DNA of 64,000 nt from Sulfuricella denitrificans skB26 (GCF_000297055.2 NC_022357.1:682001-746000), one strand, 5' to 3'; positions 28,384 to 37,693 are shown, numbered from the stretch's first letter. Translations and numbers: made by a program. The notes: generated by a model not told the origin, from the letters alone.

Positions 28384-30927
28384 TCACCGCTGCCACAGGA
28401 TATGCGCATCTTCCAGGGGAACCGCCACATCATCGCGGTACGGGATGAGTCGCGCCGTATAGTCCGAAGCCGGCCGGGAGGCAGAAACCCCTGCGCGATA
28501 GGCGTAGCCGTTTATTGCGCCCACCAGTTGCCGCACGCGCTTCATCTCCACTCGCTCCGGCGCAGCACCATTAGCGCCATTGGCATAAAGCTCGACCCGA
28601 ACAGCATCCGGGTCCAGGTCATCGAGATACATTTGAATCTCGAATACATGCTGCTCGCCATCGGTTTCAAGCTTCACTTCACCGAAGCGCAGTGCGGTCC
28701 ATTTTTGGTCCAGCGCGTGCTGCCAATTGACCATATCCACGCCAATGGCGCCCTTATCGGCAGCCCGTGCAAGGTAGGCTGAGGCCGCAGGAATATAATG
28801 CTGATCGGTGTATTCGCACACCGAGTGGTTGGCACAGAAACGCGGCGTCAATCGCGCCATGCTTTCTCGCATCCGGTTCACCCAGGCGCTGGGAATGCCT
28901 TGTTCGTCACGAGCATAGAATTCAGGGATCACCTCGTTCTCGAGCAGGTCATAGAGGGCTTCGGCTTCAATAGCGTCCCAGGCGGGATCATGATCATGTT
29001 CCTGACCATCCCCCAGCGCCCATCCCACCTCCGGTGAGTAGGCCTCGGCCCACCAGCCGTCCAGTTCCGAAAGATTGAGGCCGCCATTGACCAGTACCTT
29101 CATGCCGCTGGTACCACACGCCTCCCAAGGCCGCCGGGGCGTGTTGATCCAGACATCGACCCCCTGCACAAGGGACTCGCTCAAGAGCATGTTGTAGTCG
29201 CTGAGGAAGATTACATGGCGGCGAACCTCGGGCCGCCGGATAAATTGTGTCCACTGCCGAATCAAAGCCTGCCCGGCCAAGTCGGAGGGATGAGCCTTGC
29301 CCGCCATGATGAGCTGTACCGGGCGTTGCGGATTAGCCAGCAGGCGCAGCAACCGCTCCGGATCGTGCAGCAGCAGATTAGGGCGTTTGTAGGCGGCGAA
29401 GCGCCGCGCAAAGCCCAGGGTCAACACATTGGGATCGAAAAGATGGCCCGCCTCCGCCACTGCTTCGGCCGACGCGCCGGAGGAGGCCAACTGTCTGGAC
29501 AAGCGCTCGCGCACGTAGGTCACAAAAGACTGGCTGGCGGCGATGCGAAATTGCCAGAGTCGGGTGTCGGAAACGCGGCGCATGTCCTGCTCCAGGGTTT
29601 CCAACGTCCCCAGCCAGCGGTCCTTGCCACAGGCCTCCGTCCAAAGATTATCTGCTTCTTCCGAATCCCAGGTCGGCATATGGACGCCGTTGGTGACGTG
29701 GCCGATGGGCACCTCCTCCGCCGGCCAGTGCGGAAAAAGAGGGGCGAACAGGTGGCGGCTCACCTGCCCATGTAAGCGGCTTACGCCATTCACCGCGCCA
29801 CTCCCGCGGATTGCCAGATAGGCCATGTTGAAGCTCTCCGACGGGTCATCCGGGTTCTGTCGGCCAAGTGCCATCAGGTCGTGGAGCGTGATACCCAATT
29901 TTCTGGCATAACCACTGAGGTATTGTTCGATCAGGGCCGGGGCAAAACGATCAAATCCGGCGTCTACTGCCGTGTGCGTGGTGAACAGGTTGCCCGCTCT
30001 GGTTACGGCCAGCGCAACCTCAAAAGACTGACCGGTTTCCTCCATGAAATTCCGGGCGCGTTCCAGTACGGCAAAGGCCGCATGACCTTCGTTGAGGTGA
30101 CAGACTTCCGGATCAAGATCGAGCGCACGGAGCAATCGCCATCCGCCGATGCCGAGTACCATCTCTTGTTGCAGCCGCAGCTCCGGTCCGCCCCCGTACA
30201 ACTCGCTGGTGATCCCGCGATGTGCCGGGTAATTTGCGGCGTCATTGCTGTCCAGCAGGTACAGCTTGACGCGACCGACCTGCACCTGCCAGGCGCGCAG
30301 CCATACCGAGTAACCGGGTAACGCAACCTCTAAACGCAACCACTCTCCATCCGGCTTGCGCAGTGGGGTGATCGGCAATTGCCCTGGATCGTTGTACGGA
30401 TAAAGGGCCTGTTGCGCACCGTCCTGATCGATGACCTGGCGGAAATAGCCCTGCTGGTAGAGCAGCCCCACGCCGACCACCGGAATGCCCAGATCGCTGG
30501 CGGCCTTGAGCTGGTCGCCGGCCACATTGCCCAGCCCTCCCGAATAGATCGGGAGGGCTTCGCTCAACATGAATTCCATGCTGAAATAGGCTACGCAGGT
30601 CAGGGGCGCATCGGGATAATGTTGCTGAAACCACGCTTGTGCCTCCGCCGCCTGCTTCTTGGACTGCACCATGGCATCGATCTTGTTGCGGAAGGCCGGA
30701 TCGGCGAGTACGTTCTGGATCTTCTCCCGTGAGACCGTCTGCAGGACATCGCACGGGTGATGCGTCAGCTCCCACAGCACCGGGTCCAGCTGCCGCCACA
30801 CCTCGTCGGTGACATGGCTCCACGACCAGCGCATATCCAGGGCCAGTTCGACCAGGGAATCGAATCCCTCGACGTCCGCAGGGAGAAGGCCGTCTATCGG
30901 GTGACTGCCCCGTGTTTGTTCGCTCAT
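28384..30927 (-). CDS. glgP: Alpha-glucan (glycogen) phosphorylase
   Basis: A PLP-dependent GT35 phosphorylase of 847 residues releasing glucose-1-phosphate from glycogen. It belongs to the bacterial subgroup with the N-terminal DUF3417 segment (LVELALDMRWSWSHVTDEVW). The active site has ACGTSGMKVLVNGGLNLSEL, where Lys of GMKV carries PLP. The glucan region AYFSMEFMLSEALPIYSGGLG and the LNEGHAAF motif are intact. The ATG at 30927 has CAAAGGAGTCGAC upstream, whereas the frame extends to 31119 without one. It heads a likely glgP-ackA-xfp unit and has the palindromic operator at 31127-31150 about 200 bp upstream. Confidence 0.94.
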   Translation of the reverse strand: MSEQTRGSHPIDGLLPADVEGFDSLVELALDMRWSWSHVTDEVWRQLDPVLWELTHHPCDVLQTVSREKIQNVLADPAFRNKIDAMVQSKKQAAEAQAWFQQHYPDAPLTCVAYFSMEFMLSEALPIYSGGLGNVAGDQLKAASDLGIPVVGVGLLYQQGYFRQVIDQDGAQQALYPYNDPGQLPITPLRKPDGEWLRLEVALPGYSVWLRAWQVQVGRVKLYLLDSNDAANYPAHRGITSELYGGGPELRLQQEMVLGIGGWRLLRALDLDPEVCHLNEGHAAFAVLERARNFMEETGQSFEVALAVTRAGNLFTTHTAVDAGFDRFAPALIEQYLSGYARKLGITLHDLMALGRQNPDDPSESFNMAYLAIRGSGAVNGVSRLHGQVSRHLFAPLFPHWPAEEVPIGHVTNGVHMPTWDSEEADNLWTEACGKDRWLGTLETLEQDMRRVSDTRLWQFRIAASQSFVTYVRERLSRQLASSGASAEAVAEAGHLFDPNVLTLGFARRFAAYKRPNLLLHDPERLLRLLANPQRPVQLIMAGKAHPSDLAGQALIRQWTQFIRRPEVRRHVIFLSDYNMLLSESLVQGVDVWINTPRRPWEACGTSGMKVLVNGGLNLSELDGWWAEAYSPEVGWALGDGQEHDHDPAWDAIEAEALYDLLENEVIPEFYARDEQGIPSAWVNRMRESMARLTPRFCANHSVCEYTDQHYIPAASAYLARAADKGAIGVDMVNWQHALDQKWTALRFGEVKLETDGEQHVFEIQMYLDDLDPDAVRVELYANGANGAAPERVEMKRVRQLVGAINGYAYRAGVSASRPASDYTARLIPYRDDVAVPLEDAHILWQR

Positions 30928-31126
30928 GTCGACTCCTTTGTATTCGTTACGGACGCAATCCCTGGCTTCGGTATGGGTGCTGTCAGCGCAGAACCGCCGC
31001 TGGTCTGCGCTTCCTCCAGGAGGTGGCGCAAATAATCCTCTCCCGGTAACCTTCAAACCGCCGATGGGTTGGTCGTTGTCCAGCGCTTTCGATCGCTGAG
31101 AAAATTGTCCATTGCGCACAGGATGT

Positions 31127-31150
31127 TGTATGTACGCTAGCGTACATACA
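31127..31150. promoter_or_regulatory. Operator A: perfect 24-bp palindrome between glgP and the DUF1566 gene
   Basis: TGTATGTACGCT followed by its exact reverse complement. Its central 20 bp (31129-31148) align with the TCYGTGCG-N4-CGCACATA motif that recurs in this window (TATGTACG-CTAG-CGTACATA). It lies 202 bp from the glgP start and 198 bp from the DUF1566 start, so it could serve either. I see no gene in the rest of the 420-bp gap (30928-31347). Confidence 0.65.
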
Positions 31151-31347
31151 GCGAAAATATGGGCATTGCTAGCTAACTATAGACCAACAAACCAAAGCAA
31201 CCGCCTGGTGGTTGGATGCATTGTGTCCACATCTTCGCAGTGCTGGTAGCACTTCTTCGAAGCGGGGCGCACAATCCGGATACCCTTATTAGTCGGGTCA
31301 ATTCGAATATTCATCCTGAAAATGGCAGTTGATCACATTGAGTAACC

Positions 31348-32367
31348 ATGACCTCACTCCACTACCTGAATACCGGCCAACGCACTTGCCATGCCGACGA
31401 TGGACACGAGATTCCGTGCAAAGGTTCCGGCCAGGATGCGTCGTTTGCAGTCGGCACGCTTTGGCCGGAACCGCGATTTGACCTGCGCGAGGACGAGGTC
31501 ATGGATAGTCTGACCGGCCTGATCTGGTGTCGTAATGCCAATCTCGCGGAATTTCCACTTGCCTGGCAGGAAGCACTGGATTTCGTCGCGATCATGAACC
31601 GTGAAGGGCGTTTCGGCCAGCATGATTGGCGCATGCCAAATCGCCGCGAATTGCGCAGTTTGCTCAGTCTGCAAACCAAGTTACCTGCCCTGCCTGAGCA
31701 TCACCCGTTCGTTAATGTGTTCAACGGTTGGTACTGGACCGCGACGACGGCGGCCATCAGTCCGGCGCACGCCTGGTACGTGGCGCTCAATGGCGCGCGC
31801 ATGTTTTACGGCGGCAAAGATCAATCCTTCATGCTCTGGCCGGTGCGCGGCGAAGGTCTGGGCGTTGTCCCGCGCACGGGCCAATGTCTGTGCTACGACA
31901 CCGCCGGCAAAATTATTGCGTGCACCGGCTCCGGTCAGGACGGTGAATTTCGTTACGGCGCCCCTTGGCCTGAACCACGCTTCGAAATTCTTCACGCCGG
32001 CGTACTGGACCGTCTCACCCGCCTGCTCTGGCGCCGCAGCGCGAACCTCACGCCGCAACCGGTGGTCTGGCGCGAGGCATTGGCAGCGGTGGTCGAACTT
32101 AATCAGAAAGACGCTGGAAGTACCTGGCGGCTGCCCACGATCAACGAACTGGAAGCGCTGGTGGATTGCGCCGCCCACAGTCCGGCTTTGCCGTCAGGGC
32201 ATCCTTTCTTTGACATACAGGACATCTACTGGTCGTCTACCACCAGCCTGTTCGAGCCCGATTGGGCTTGGGCTCTGTACCTGGAAAAAGGCGCGATGGG
32301 CGTCGGACAAAAGCAGTTCGCACAATTTTCAGTATGGGCCGTGGCAACGGTCGATGCGAAAAAATAG
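31348..32367 (+). CDS. Protein with two DUF1566 (Lcl C-terminal) domains
   Basis: A 339-residue protein made of two tandem copies of the DUF1566 fold. Copy 1 covers roughly residues 35-170 (LTGLIWCRNANLAEFPLAWQ, WRMPNRRELRSLL, WYWTATT, WYVALNGARMF). Copy 2 covers 205-335 (LTRLLWRRSANL, TWRLPTINELEALV, YWSSTT, WALYLEKGAMG). The first and second halves open with similar phrases (IPCKGSGQDASFAVG and IACTGSGQDGEFRYG), so the gene arose by internal duplication. I see no signal peptide. DUF1566 proteins are often surface or adhesin-like in other bacteria; the function here is unknown. Confidence 0.78.
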   Translation: MTSLHYLNTGQRTCHADDGHEIPCKGSGQDASFAVGTLWPEPRFDLREDEVMDSLTGLIWCRNANLAEFPLAWQEALDFVAIMNREGRFGQHDWRMPNRRELRSLLSLQTKLPALPEHHPFVNVFNGWYWTATTAAISPAHAWYVALNGARMFYGGKDQSFMLWPVRGEGLGVVPRTGQCLCYDTAGKIIACTGSGQDGEFRYGAPWPEPRFEILHAGVLDRLTRLLWRRSANLTPQPVVWREALAAVVELNQKDAGSTWRLPTINELEALVDCAAHSPALPSGHPFFDIQDIYWSSTTSLFEPDWAWALYLEKGAMGVGQKQFAQFSVWAVATVDAKK

Positions 32368-32380
32368 AACCGATTATAAA

Positions 32381-32791
32381 TCAAGGTTCTGGCGTTCCGG
32401 TGTCTATAGTTCCACGGCTCAACTCGGCTCTTGCTTCTGCTGCCAGGGTCTCATATTTGGTTCGGAAGGCATCGAGGCTCTCCTCCTCCAGTTCTTCTAG
32501 ATCGAGAAGCGCGTTATGAGCGCCTTTCGTTGCTCGTATGAGTTCATCGAGCTTCACCTGGATTGCTTCGGTGTCTCGGTTCTGGGTGTTCTGAATCAGA
32601 AACACCATCAAGAAGGTGATGATCGTAGTGCCAGTGTTTATGACCAACTGCCACGTGTCGCTGAAGTGAAACAGAGGCCCTGTGACGATCCAGGCGACGA
32701 TGACCCCGACCGCCAATGTGAATACTCTGGGACGACCGCAGAAGTGTGCTGTCCTCTTCGCGAACTGTGAGTACCAACTAGCGCTATGCAT
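32381..32791 (-). CDS. Low-affinity iron permease family protein
   Basis: A small membrane protein of 136 residues matching the low-affinity iron permease (FRE/Fet4-like) family of bacteria. Two helices (VFTLAVGVIVAWIVTGPLF and LVINTGTTIITFLMVFLIQ) are followed by the family hallmark QNTQNRDTEAIQVKLDELIR and an acidic C-terminal tail. The ATG at 32791 (MHSASWYSQF) is preferred because the typical protein starts shortly before the first helix; an ATG at 32833 would add 14 residues. Whether such short bacterial members move iron is not established. Confidence 0.8.
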   Translation of the reverse strand: MHSASWYSQFAKRTAHFCGRPRVFTLAVGVIVAWIVTGPLFHFSDTWQLVINTGTTIITFLMVFLIQNTQNRDTEAIQVKLDELIRATKGAHNALLDLEELEEESLDAFRTKYETLAAEARAELSRGTIDTGTPEP

Positions 32792-32855
32792 AGTGTTTTT
32801 TAGGGAACCGCTATAGTTAATCAAGAAACCCACGCACCCGCTTTTCTGGAGCTAC

Positions 32856-33050
32856 TCAATGGTAGCCATCACGGTCGCCACGTTCTCCACCGCGATCACG
32901 TTCATGGTCATCGTGATCTTTTCTGTAATCACCATGTTCACGAGAATCTCGGTCTCTACGATAGCCATCCTCTTGGGGTCCGTAAGGAGCAACATAGCAG
33001 CCACTCAAACCAGTCACCATCAAACTTAAGATCAGCAATATGTTTTTCAT
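32856..33050 (-). CDS. Small highly charged lipoprotein
   Basis: A 64-residue protein with a lipoprotein signal peptide (MKNILLILSLMVTGLSGC, lipobox LSGC, Cys18) and a mature part composed almost wholly of Asp, Arg, His, Glu and Gly (EDGYRRDRDSREHGDYRKDH and so on). No family recognised; the tail looks disordered and might bind metal through its many His and Asp residues. A degenerate copy of the recurring operator (33120-33139) lies 70 bp upstream, which groups it with the other small envelope proteins here. Confidence 0.65.
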   Translation of the reverse strand: MKNILLILSLMVTGLSGCYVAPYGPQEDGYRRDRDSREHGDYRKDHDDHERDRGGERGDRDGYH

Positions 33051-33119
33051 GATCTACTTTCATCAGGATTAAAATCGGCAGCCAGACAGGTTTAAGAATA
33101 AGCATAAAATCCGACGCGG

Positions 33120-33139
33120 TCTGTGCGGTAGCCCGCATA
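33120..33139. promoter_or_regulatory. Operator B (degenerate)
   Basis: TCTGTGCG-GTAG-CCCGCATA. The left half is perfect against the consensus TCYGTGCG-N4-CGCACATA; the right half has two mismatches. It is 70 bp upstream of the small charged lipoprotein gene. Confidence 0.5.
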
Positions 33140-33210
33140 GTTATTTGGGTGCATCCCGTTTCGTCGAGTCATGGCCAGGCTGTTGTCGTGGGATGAATCG
33201 AGACGGCTTT

Positions 33211-33831
33211 TCAGAATTTAGGAATGTGCAGTGTCCGGCTGATCATCAACGAGCCGGAAACCGCGAACATCAGCACGAGAGGGTGGAGCTGCCATGGACC
33301 AATGTGTATCATCCCGAACCAGAGCTGGTTGCCAATCGCACCGTACCCGGCAGCGATGGCGATGACGATGACGAGCAACAGTGAGCTGGGGATCGGCGTA
33401 CCCTCGAAATACTTTACCTTGTCGCTGCCTTGCGCCAGGGTTTCGGCGGTGACGTTGTAACGGGCAAGGCGGCTCACGCCGCACGCAACGAAGTAGATCA
33501 GAATCACCCGATCCCAGAGGCCATCCATGCCGACTCCATAGGCGATGGCCGCCGGCGCAACGCCGAAGGAGATCACATCGGCCAGGGAATCCAACTCTCG
33601 CCCCAGCAACGAGCTTTGCTGACGCCAACGCGCAATGCGGCCATCGAAAACATCGAACATCAACGCCAGCGGAATCAGGGCACAGGCAAAAAACAGGTGC
33701 ATCACGCCCTGGCTCTGTAAATAGCTCATTATGGCGAACAGCGCACCGACGCCACAGGCTGCATTCCCTAACGTAAACCAGTCCGCGAGATGGAAGCTGC
33801 GGATCATCGAGAGATGTTTCGCTTGTTTCAT
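33211..33831 (-). CDS. pssA: CDP-diacylglycerol-serine O-phosphatidyltransferase
   Basis: An integral membrane enzyme of 206 residues making phosphatidylserine, the precursor of phosphatidylethanolamine. The CDP-alcohol phosphatidyltransferase motif D-G-x2-A-R-x8-G-x3-D-x3-D is present as DGRIARWRQQSSLLGRELDS followed by LAD. Several hydrophobic helices follow. The short form without a long C-terminal extension is the Bacillus-type (type II) synthase common in Betaproteobacteria and found outside Enterobacteriaceae. The neighbours are not lipid genes. Confidence 0.9.
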   Translation of the reverse strand: MKQAKHLSMIRSFHLADWFTLGNAACGVGALFAIMSYLQSQGVMHLFFACALIPLALMFDVFDGRIARWRQQSSLLGRELDSLADVISFGVAPAAIAYGVGMDGLWDRVILIYFVACGVSRLARYNVTAETLAQGSDKVKYFEGTPIPSSLLLVIVIAIAAGYGAIGNQLWFGMIHIGPWQLHPLVLMFAVSGSLMISRTLHIPKF

Positions 33832-33904
33832 GGTGCGGGATCCTTCATTAAACTCATCGGAACAGCCTGCCTGGCTTCAGCTTGAGGCAACTCCGCGCGC
33901 CAAT

Positions 33905-34201
33905 TTATTTCCACATGACGTTAGATTCTTCCTTGGCTGCGGCAGCAAGAAGATCAATGAGAGGCAGCGCTCGATTTCTCATACTCACCACGGGCTCATC
34001 GTCGTCCTTGTCCTCAACTGGCGGCGAGGCTTTTTCTGCATCGATAGCGGCTGTCAACTGGCTCAAGGCCGCAGGAACATCTGCCGCCAGAATCGCGCCT
34101 GGCACGGTGGCGCTGTGCCCCATCATTTTCAGCATGGCAAGTGCGATATCACCAAACAGGGTGATGTCGGCATGGGCATCGGTCGTAAATGTCACTAACA
34201 T
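33905..34201 (-). CDS. DUF1840 family protein
   Basis: A 98-residue soluble protein. It opens MLVTFTTDAHADITLFGDIA and continues with ALAMLKMMGHSATVPGAI, the conserved core of DUF1840, a small family almost confined to Betaproteobacteria. The second half is a charged linker (EKASPPVEDKDDDEP) and a short C-terminal helix (VSMRNRALPLIDLLAAAAKE). The function is unknown. A truncated duplicate including its leader lies at the head of the N-ATPase operon (21985-22110). TTAGTTCTCCTCG on the plus strand gives a usable CGAGGAGAAC ribosome site. Confidence 0.85.
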   Translation of the reverse strand: MLVTFTTDAHADITLFGDIALAMLKMMGHSATVPGAILAADVPAALSQLTAAIDAEKASPPVEDKDDDEPVVSMRNRALPLIDLLAAAAKEESNVMWK

Positions 34202-34300
34202 TTAGTTCTCCTCGAATAAATGATTCAGTATCTACTTGGGCCACTGCGCACAGCCCATAAACAAACGCTCACAGGCTTTCAATCACCTTCGATGCGACTG

Positions 34301-35404
34301 TCATGGCTTGCCTCCACCCGGGCGGGCTTGCGCAAGTGCGGCGCTTTTTGACGTAATACAGTCCATCAGATCATTCCAGGATTTTGCGAAAGATTGCGCG
34401 CCTTCGCGCTGGAGTATGGCTGCGAGCGCCGCATTGTCCACGCCTGCCCGTGCAAACTCGGCGAGCAGTGCTTCGGCATCGCCGCCATCTGGCGGCAAGG
34501 CGCCCTTTACTTCACCGTGCTCGACAAAGGCGAGCAGCGTCTTCTCGGGGATGGTGTTGATGGTATCCGGCGCTGCGAGTGCCCCAAGATAAAGCGTGTC
34601 CGGGGCAGCCGGATCCTTGCTGCCGGTGCTGGCCCACAGCAGGCGTTGCGGCAGGGCGCCTGCGCCGGCCAATTTTTGCCAGCGCGGTGCGGCCAGAAGA
34701 TCGCGATAGGCTTTGTAGGTGCGCATGCCGATAGCAATGCCGAGGCGGTTGCGCAGTGCGTCTGGAACCTTGTCCTTGATGGCGACGTCCCAGCGGCTGA
34801 CGAAAACCGATGCCACTGAAGCAACCTCGGCATCGAGGCCGGCAGCGATGCGCCGTTCGATGCCGCGCATATACGCCTCGGCAGCGGCGATGTAGTGTTC
34901 GCGGGAGAACAGCAAAGTCACATTCACCGGCACGCCTGCGAAAATGGTTTCCTCGATTGCAGCAATGCCTGCATCGGTGCCGGGTATCTTGATGAAAAGA
35001 TTCGGTCGTTGCGCCTGCGCATGAAGTTGTACTGCCGCCTGAATGGTGCCTTCCGTGTCGTCCGCCAGCAAGGGCGACACCTCCAGCGATACCCAGCCGT
35101 CCACGCCGCCGGTCGCATTGTGGACGGGGCGAAATAGATCGGCAGCCTGGGTCAGGTCCTCCAGCGCCAGTTCAAAAAAGAGTGCTTCGCCTGACTTGCC
35201 GGCCAGCGCTTTTTGGCGGATGGCTGCGTCGTAGAAGTCGGTATTCCTGATGGCCTGATCGAAGATCGTGGGATTCGATGTCAGCCCGGTTATGGAAAGG
35301 TCTCTGATATAGCGCTCAAGTGTGCCGCTCGTCAGCAGTCCGCGCGTGATATTGTCGAGCCACAGGCTCTGACCGAGATCGTGCAGTTGTTGTGTCGATT
35401 TCAT
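34301..35404 (-). CDS. tal: Transaldolase
   Basis: A non-oxidative pentose-phosphate enzyme of 367 residues moving a dihydroxyacetone unit between sugar phosphates. The motif [20 protein letters not shown] is characteristic of the longer bacterial form, and the Schiff-base lysine lies in [20 protein letters not shown]. The C-terminal LDYVTGPNT-like segment reads [18 protein letters not shown]. The ATG overlaps the zwf stop by four bases, so the two are translated from one message. It links glucose-6-P oxidation to fructose-6-P and the phosphoketolase substrates. Confidence 0.95.
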   Translation of the reverse strand: MKSTQQLHDLGQSLWLDNITRGLLTSGTLERYIRDLSITGLTSNPTIFDQAIRNTDFYDAAIRQKALAGKSGEALFFELALEDLTQAADLFRPVHNATGGVDGWVSLEVSPLLADDTEGTIQAAVQLHAQAQRPNLFIKIPGTDAGIAAIEETIFAGVPVNVTLLFSREHYIAAAEAYMRGIERRIAAGLDAEVASVASVFVSRWDVAIKDKVPDALRNRLGIAIGMRTYKAYRDLLAAPRWQKLAGAGALPQRLLWASTGSKDPAAPDTLYLGALAAPDTINTIPEKTLLAFVEHGEVKGALPPDGGDAEALLAEFARAGVDNAALAAILQREGAQSFAKSWNDLMDCITSKSAALAQARPGGGKP

Positions 35405-36813
35405 TTTTTCTCCTTTACTAGTGTTGGGTTGTGCCAGCTTCCATCTGCTGCAATCAGCGCGTCAGCTTGTTTTGGTCCCCAACTGCCGGGCTTGTAGGGG
35501 TAAGCCCGCGGGTGCGTGACAAGAACTGGATCAACCACCGCCCAGGCAGCCTCAATCGCGTCCTCGCGGGTGAAAAGTGCGCCGTTACCGGCCATGGCGT
35601 CACCCAGCAGTCTTTCGTAAGGTGTTTCTTTGCCCATATGTTCATTCAGCAGGTAGAGCTCGTGCTGTTCGCCGACGAACTCCTTGCCGGCGCGCTTGAC
35701 GCGCGCAGCCAGGGCGACGGCGGAGTTGGGGGAGAGCCGGAAGCGCAGATAATTGGCCCGCCCGTCCGTCGGTGCCGAATCGTCGAACAGTCTTTGCGGC
35801 GGTGGTTTTAACTCCACCAGAACTTCGGCCGCTGTGGTTGCCAGACATTTCCCGGAACGTAGATACCACGGCACGCCTTCCCAGCGCCAAGAGTCGATAA
35901 ACAGCCGCAGGGCACAGAACGTCTCGACGTCCGAGTCTTTCGCCACACCCGGCTCTTTCCGGTAGCCGGTGTACTGGCCGCGCACCACGTCGTCCGGCTT
36001 TAGCGGGCGCATGGCCTGGAACACTTTGGCTTTCTCGCAGTGGACAGCGGCATAGTCCTGATAAGCAGGGGGTTCCATGGCTAGCAGCGCGACAATCTGG
36101 AATAAATGGTTCTGGATGACGTCGCGCAGGCAACCCGCGCTTTCGTAAAATGCGCCGCGACCCTTCACGCCGAAATCCTCGGCCAGCGTGATCTGCACAC
36201 TGGCCACGCTGTTGCGGTTCCAGATCGGTTCAAGGAACGAATTGGCAAAACGGAAATAGAGGATATTCATGATCGCCTCCTTCCCGAGATAGTGGTCGAT
36301 GCGGAAGATCGAATCATCCGGAAACACCGACAGCGCGATGCGGTTGAGTTCTCGCGCCGAAGCCAGGTCGCGGCCGAACGGTTTTTCGACGATGACGCGC
36401 GCCCGATCGGCCAAGCCCGCAGCATTGAGCCCTTTGATAACCGTCGCGAACAACGCGGGAGGAATGGCAAGGTAGTGCGCCGGGCGCCGGCCATCGCCCA
36501 GCGCCAGTTTGAGTGCTTTGAACGTGCCCGGGTCGTTATAATCTCCGCCTACATACTGGAGCAGGGAAAGAAGGTGGTCGAGGGCGCTCCGGTCAGCGAC
36601 CCTGCCCGCTTGCCTGATGCTGTCCGTCGCCTGTTTGCGCAGTTGCGCCAGGCTCCACTGCGAGGCTGCGACGCCAATCACCGGCACGTTGAGAGCACCG
36701 CGCCTAGCCATCGCATAGAGCGCCGGAAAGATCATCTTGTAGGCGAGGTCGCCGGTTACGCCGAAAATCACCAGCGCATCGGCTGGCATCGGGCGGCTAT
36801 GGTTATTGCCCAT
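35401..36813 (-). CDS. zwf: Glucose-6-phosphate 1-dehydrogenase
   Basis: The first oxidative step of the pentose-phosphate pathway, producing NADPH. The protein is 470 residues from the ATG at 36813, which has AAAGGGGG upstream; the longer frame to 36849 is less likely. The N-terminal nucleotide-binding motif is [19 protein letters not shown], with Gly-Asp-Leu-Ala as expected. The active-site motif is [20 protein letters not shown]. Usually pgl and edd follow zwf; here tal does. The 440 bp upstream hold only a pseudogene remnant. Confidence 0.95.
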   Translation of the reverse strand: MGNNHSRPMPADALVIFGVTGDLAYKMIFPALYAMARRGALNVPVIGVAASQWSLAQLRKQATDSIRQAGRVADRSALDHLLSLLQYVGGDYNDPGTFKALKLALGDGRRPAHYLAIPPALFATVIKGLNAAGLADRARVIVEKPFGRDLASARELNRIALSVFPDDSIFRIDHYLGKEAIMNILYFRFANSFLEPIWNRNSVASVQITLAEDFGVKGRGAFYESAGCLRDVIQNHLFQIVALLAMEPPAYQDYAAVHCEKAKVFQAMRPLKPDDVVRGQYTGYRKEPGVAKDSDVETFCALRLFIDSWRWEGVPWYLRSGKCLATTAAEVLVELKPPPQRLFDDSAPTDGRANYLRFRLSPNSAVALAARVKRAGKEFVGEQHELYLLNEHMGKETPYERLLGDAMAGNGALFTREDAIEAAWAVVDPVLVTHPRAYPYKPGSWGPKQADALIAADGSWHNPTLVKEKK

Positions 36814-36941
36814 CTCAGTGTCCCCCTTTCTTGTTTTTATACCGGCCAAGCTGTTTTTTGCCAGTAAATCCCGAATCGTTAGCGTCGAAAGTGGACGCTG
36901 CCTTTAATTTATAGACCGTTATTAATATTTACGCCTGCTGA

Positions 36942-37127
36942 TTTGGAACAGCGCTGCCGAATAGCGATAGGGCCGAAGTCTTGGCGGGTGCGGCAGCTGA
37001 CGTAAATACGGTTGGTATTAAAGTCGACCAACTGAGCGCGGCCTTCAAGAATGATGGTGCCAAGGTAATGGCATCGGGACCTGACTCTGACAGGGTTACT
37101 GTGTATTCAATTCATCAACCGAAGTGA
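36942..37127 (+). pseudogene. Remnant ORF without start codon
   Basis: An open frame of 61 codons (after a TGA at 36939) reading GTALPNSDRAEVLAGAAADV and on to SDRVTVYSIHQPK before a stop at 37127. It has no ATG or GTG and looks like the C-terminal end of a lost gene. Its stretch IKVDQLSAAF is encoded by AAAGTCGACCAACTGAG (37020-37036), which recurs exactly at 51564-51580, suggesting that another fragment of the same gene lies there. Not recognised as a known family. It fills most of the otherwise gene-free stretch 36814-37255. Confidence 0.4.
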
Positions 37128-37255
37128 ACGGATGTTAGCAAGCCTCTCATCTGTCACCTGGTAGTGGGTTGTGTTGAAACAGGCGGATAATCCAGCCATT
37201 CCAGCGCACGCCGGAATGGAGAAGGTTGATATCCATTCTCCAAGTTGACTGCCGA

Positions 37256-37693
37256 CTAGCGATCACGACCTTTGCCGTTGCCTTGGTGGTCGTTCTTTTG
37301 CTTTCCACGATGATCATCCCCGCGCTCGTCGCGGCGGTCATCCCTGCGATCACGATGTTGTTCCTGATAACGCGGAACATACTCGCGGTTGTACCAGCCA
37401 TCTTTCACAAAGTAGACCCGCTCGCCGCAGGCATTATATTTGTGGCAGTTCTTGCTCCAGTGTTTGGCGTGGCCCGGAGGTACGCGCAGGTAGATCGGCG
37501 GGCGGTCCATCGGTACCCGTTCGATGACCATCGGCTGACGATAGATGACTTGTGGCTGCGGATAGTCGCCGATGTCGAGTCGGCCATAGAAGCCGGGTTG
37601 GCCGATGCTGACCGAGACGCCAACATCGGCAGCGAGTGCCGGGGTGGTGAGGGTGGCAACGGCTACTGCCGCTGCGATCAAAAAAAGTTTCAT
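37256..37693 (-). CDS. Secreted protein with His/Asp/Arg-rich tail
   Basis: A 145-residue exported protein: signal peptide MKLFLIAAAVAVATLTTPALA, then a conserved-looking domain (ADVGVSVSIGQPGFYGRLDI; YPQPQVIYRQPMVIER; PPIYLRVPPGHAKHWSKNC; NACGERVYFVKDGWY). Then comes a low-complexity tail of Arg, Asp, His, Gly and Lys. The two cysteines (KNCHKYNACG) may form a disulphide or a metal site. It resembles small periplasmic proteins often seen beside YXWGXW/DUF3300-like neighbours in Betaproteobacteria, but the function is unknown. It follows the 37802 gene by 108 bp, and the same upstream operator (38865) may serve both. Confidence 0.72.
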   Translation of the reverse strand: MKLFLIAAAVAVATLTTPALAADVGVSVSIGQPGFYGRLDIGDYPQPQVIYRQPMVIERVPMDRPPIYLRVPPGHAKHWSKNCHKYNACGERVYFVKDGWYNREYVPRYQEQHRDRRDDRRDERGDDHRGKQKNDHQGNGKGRDR

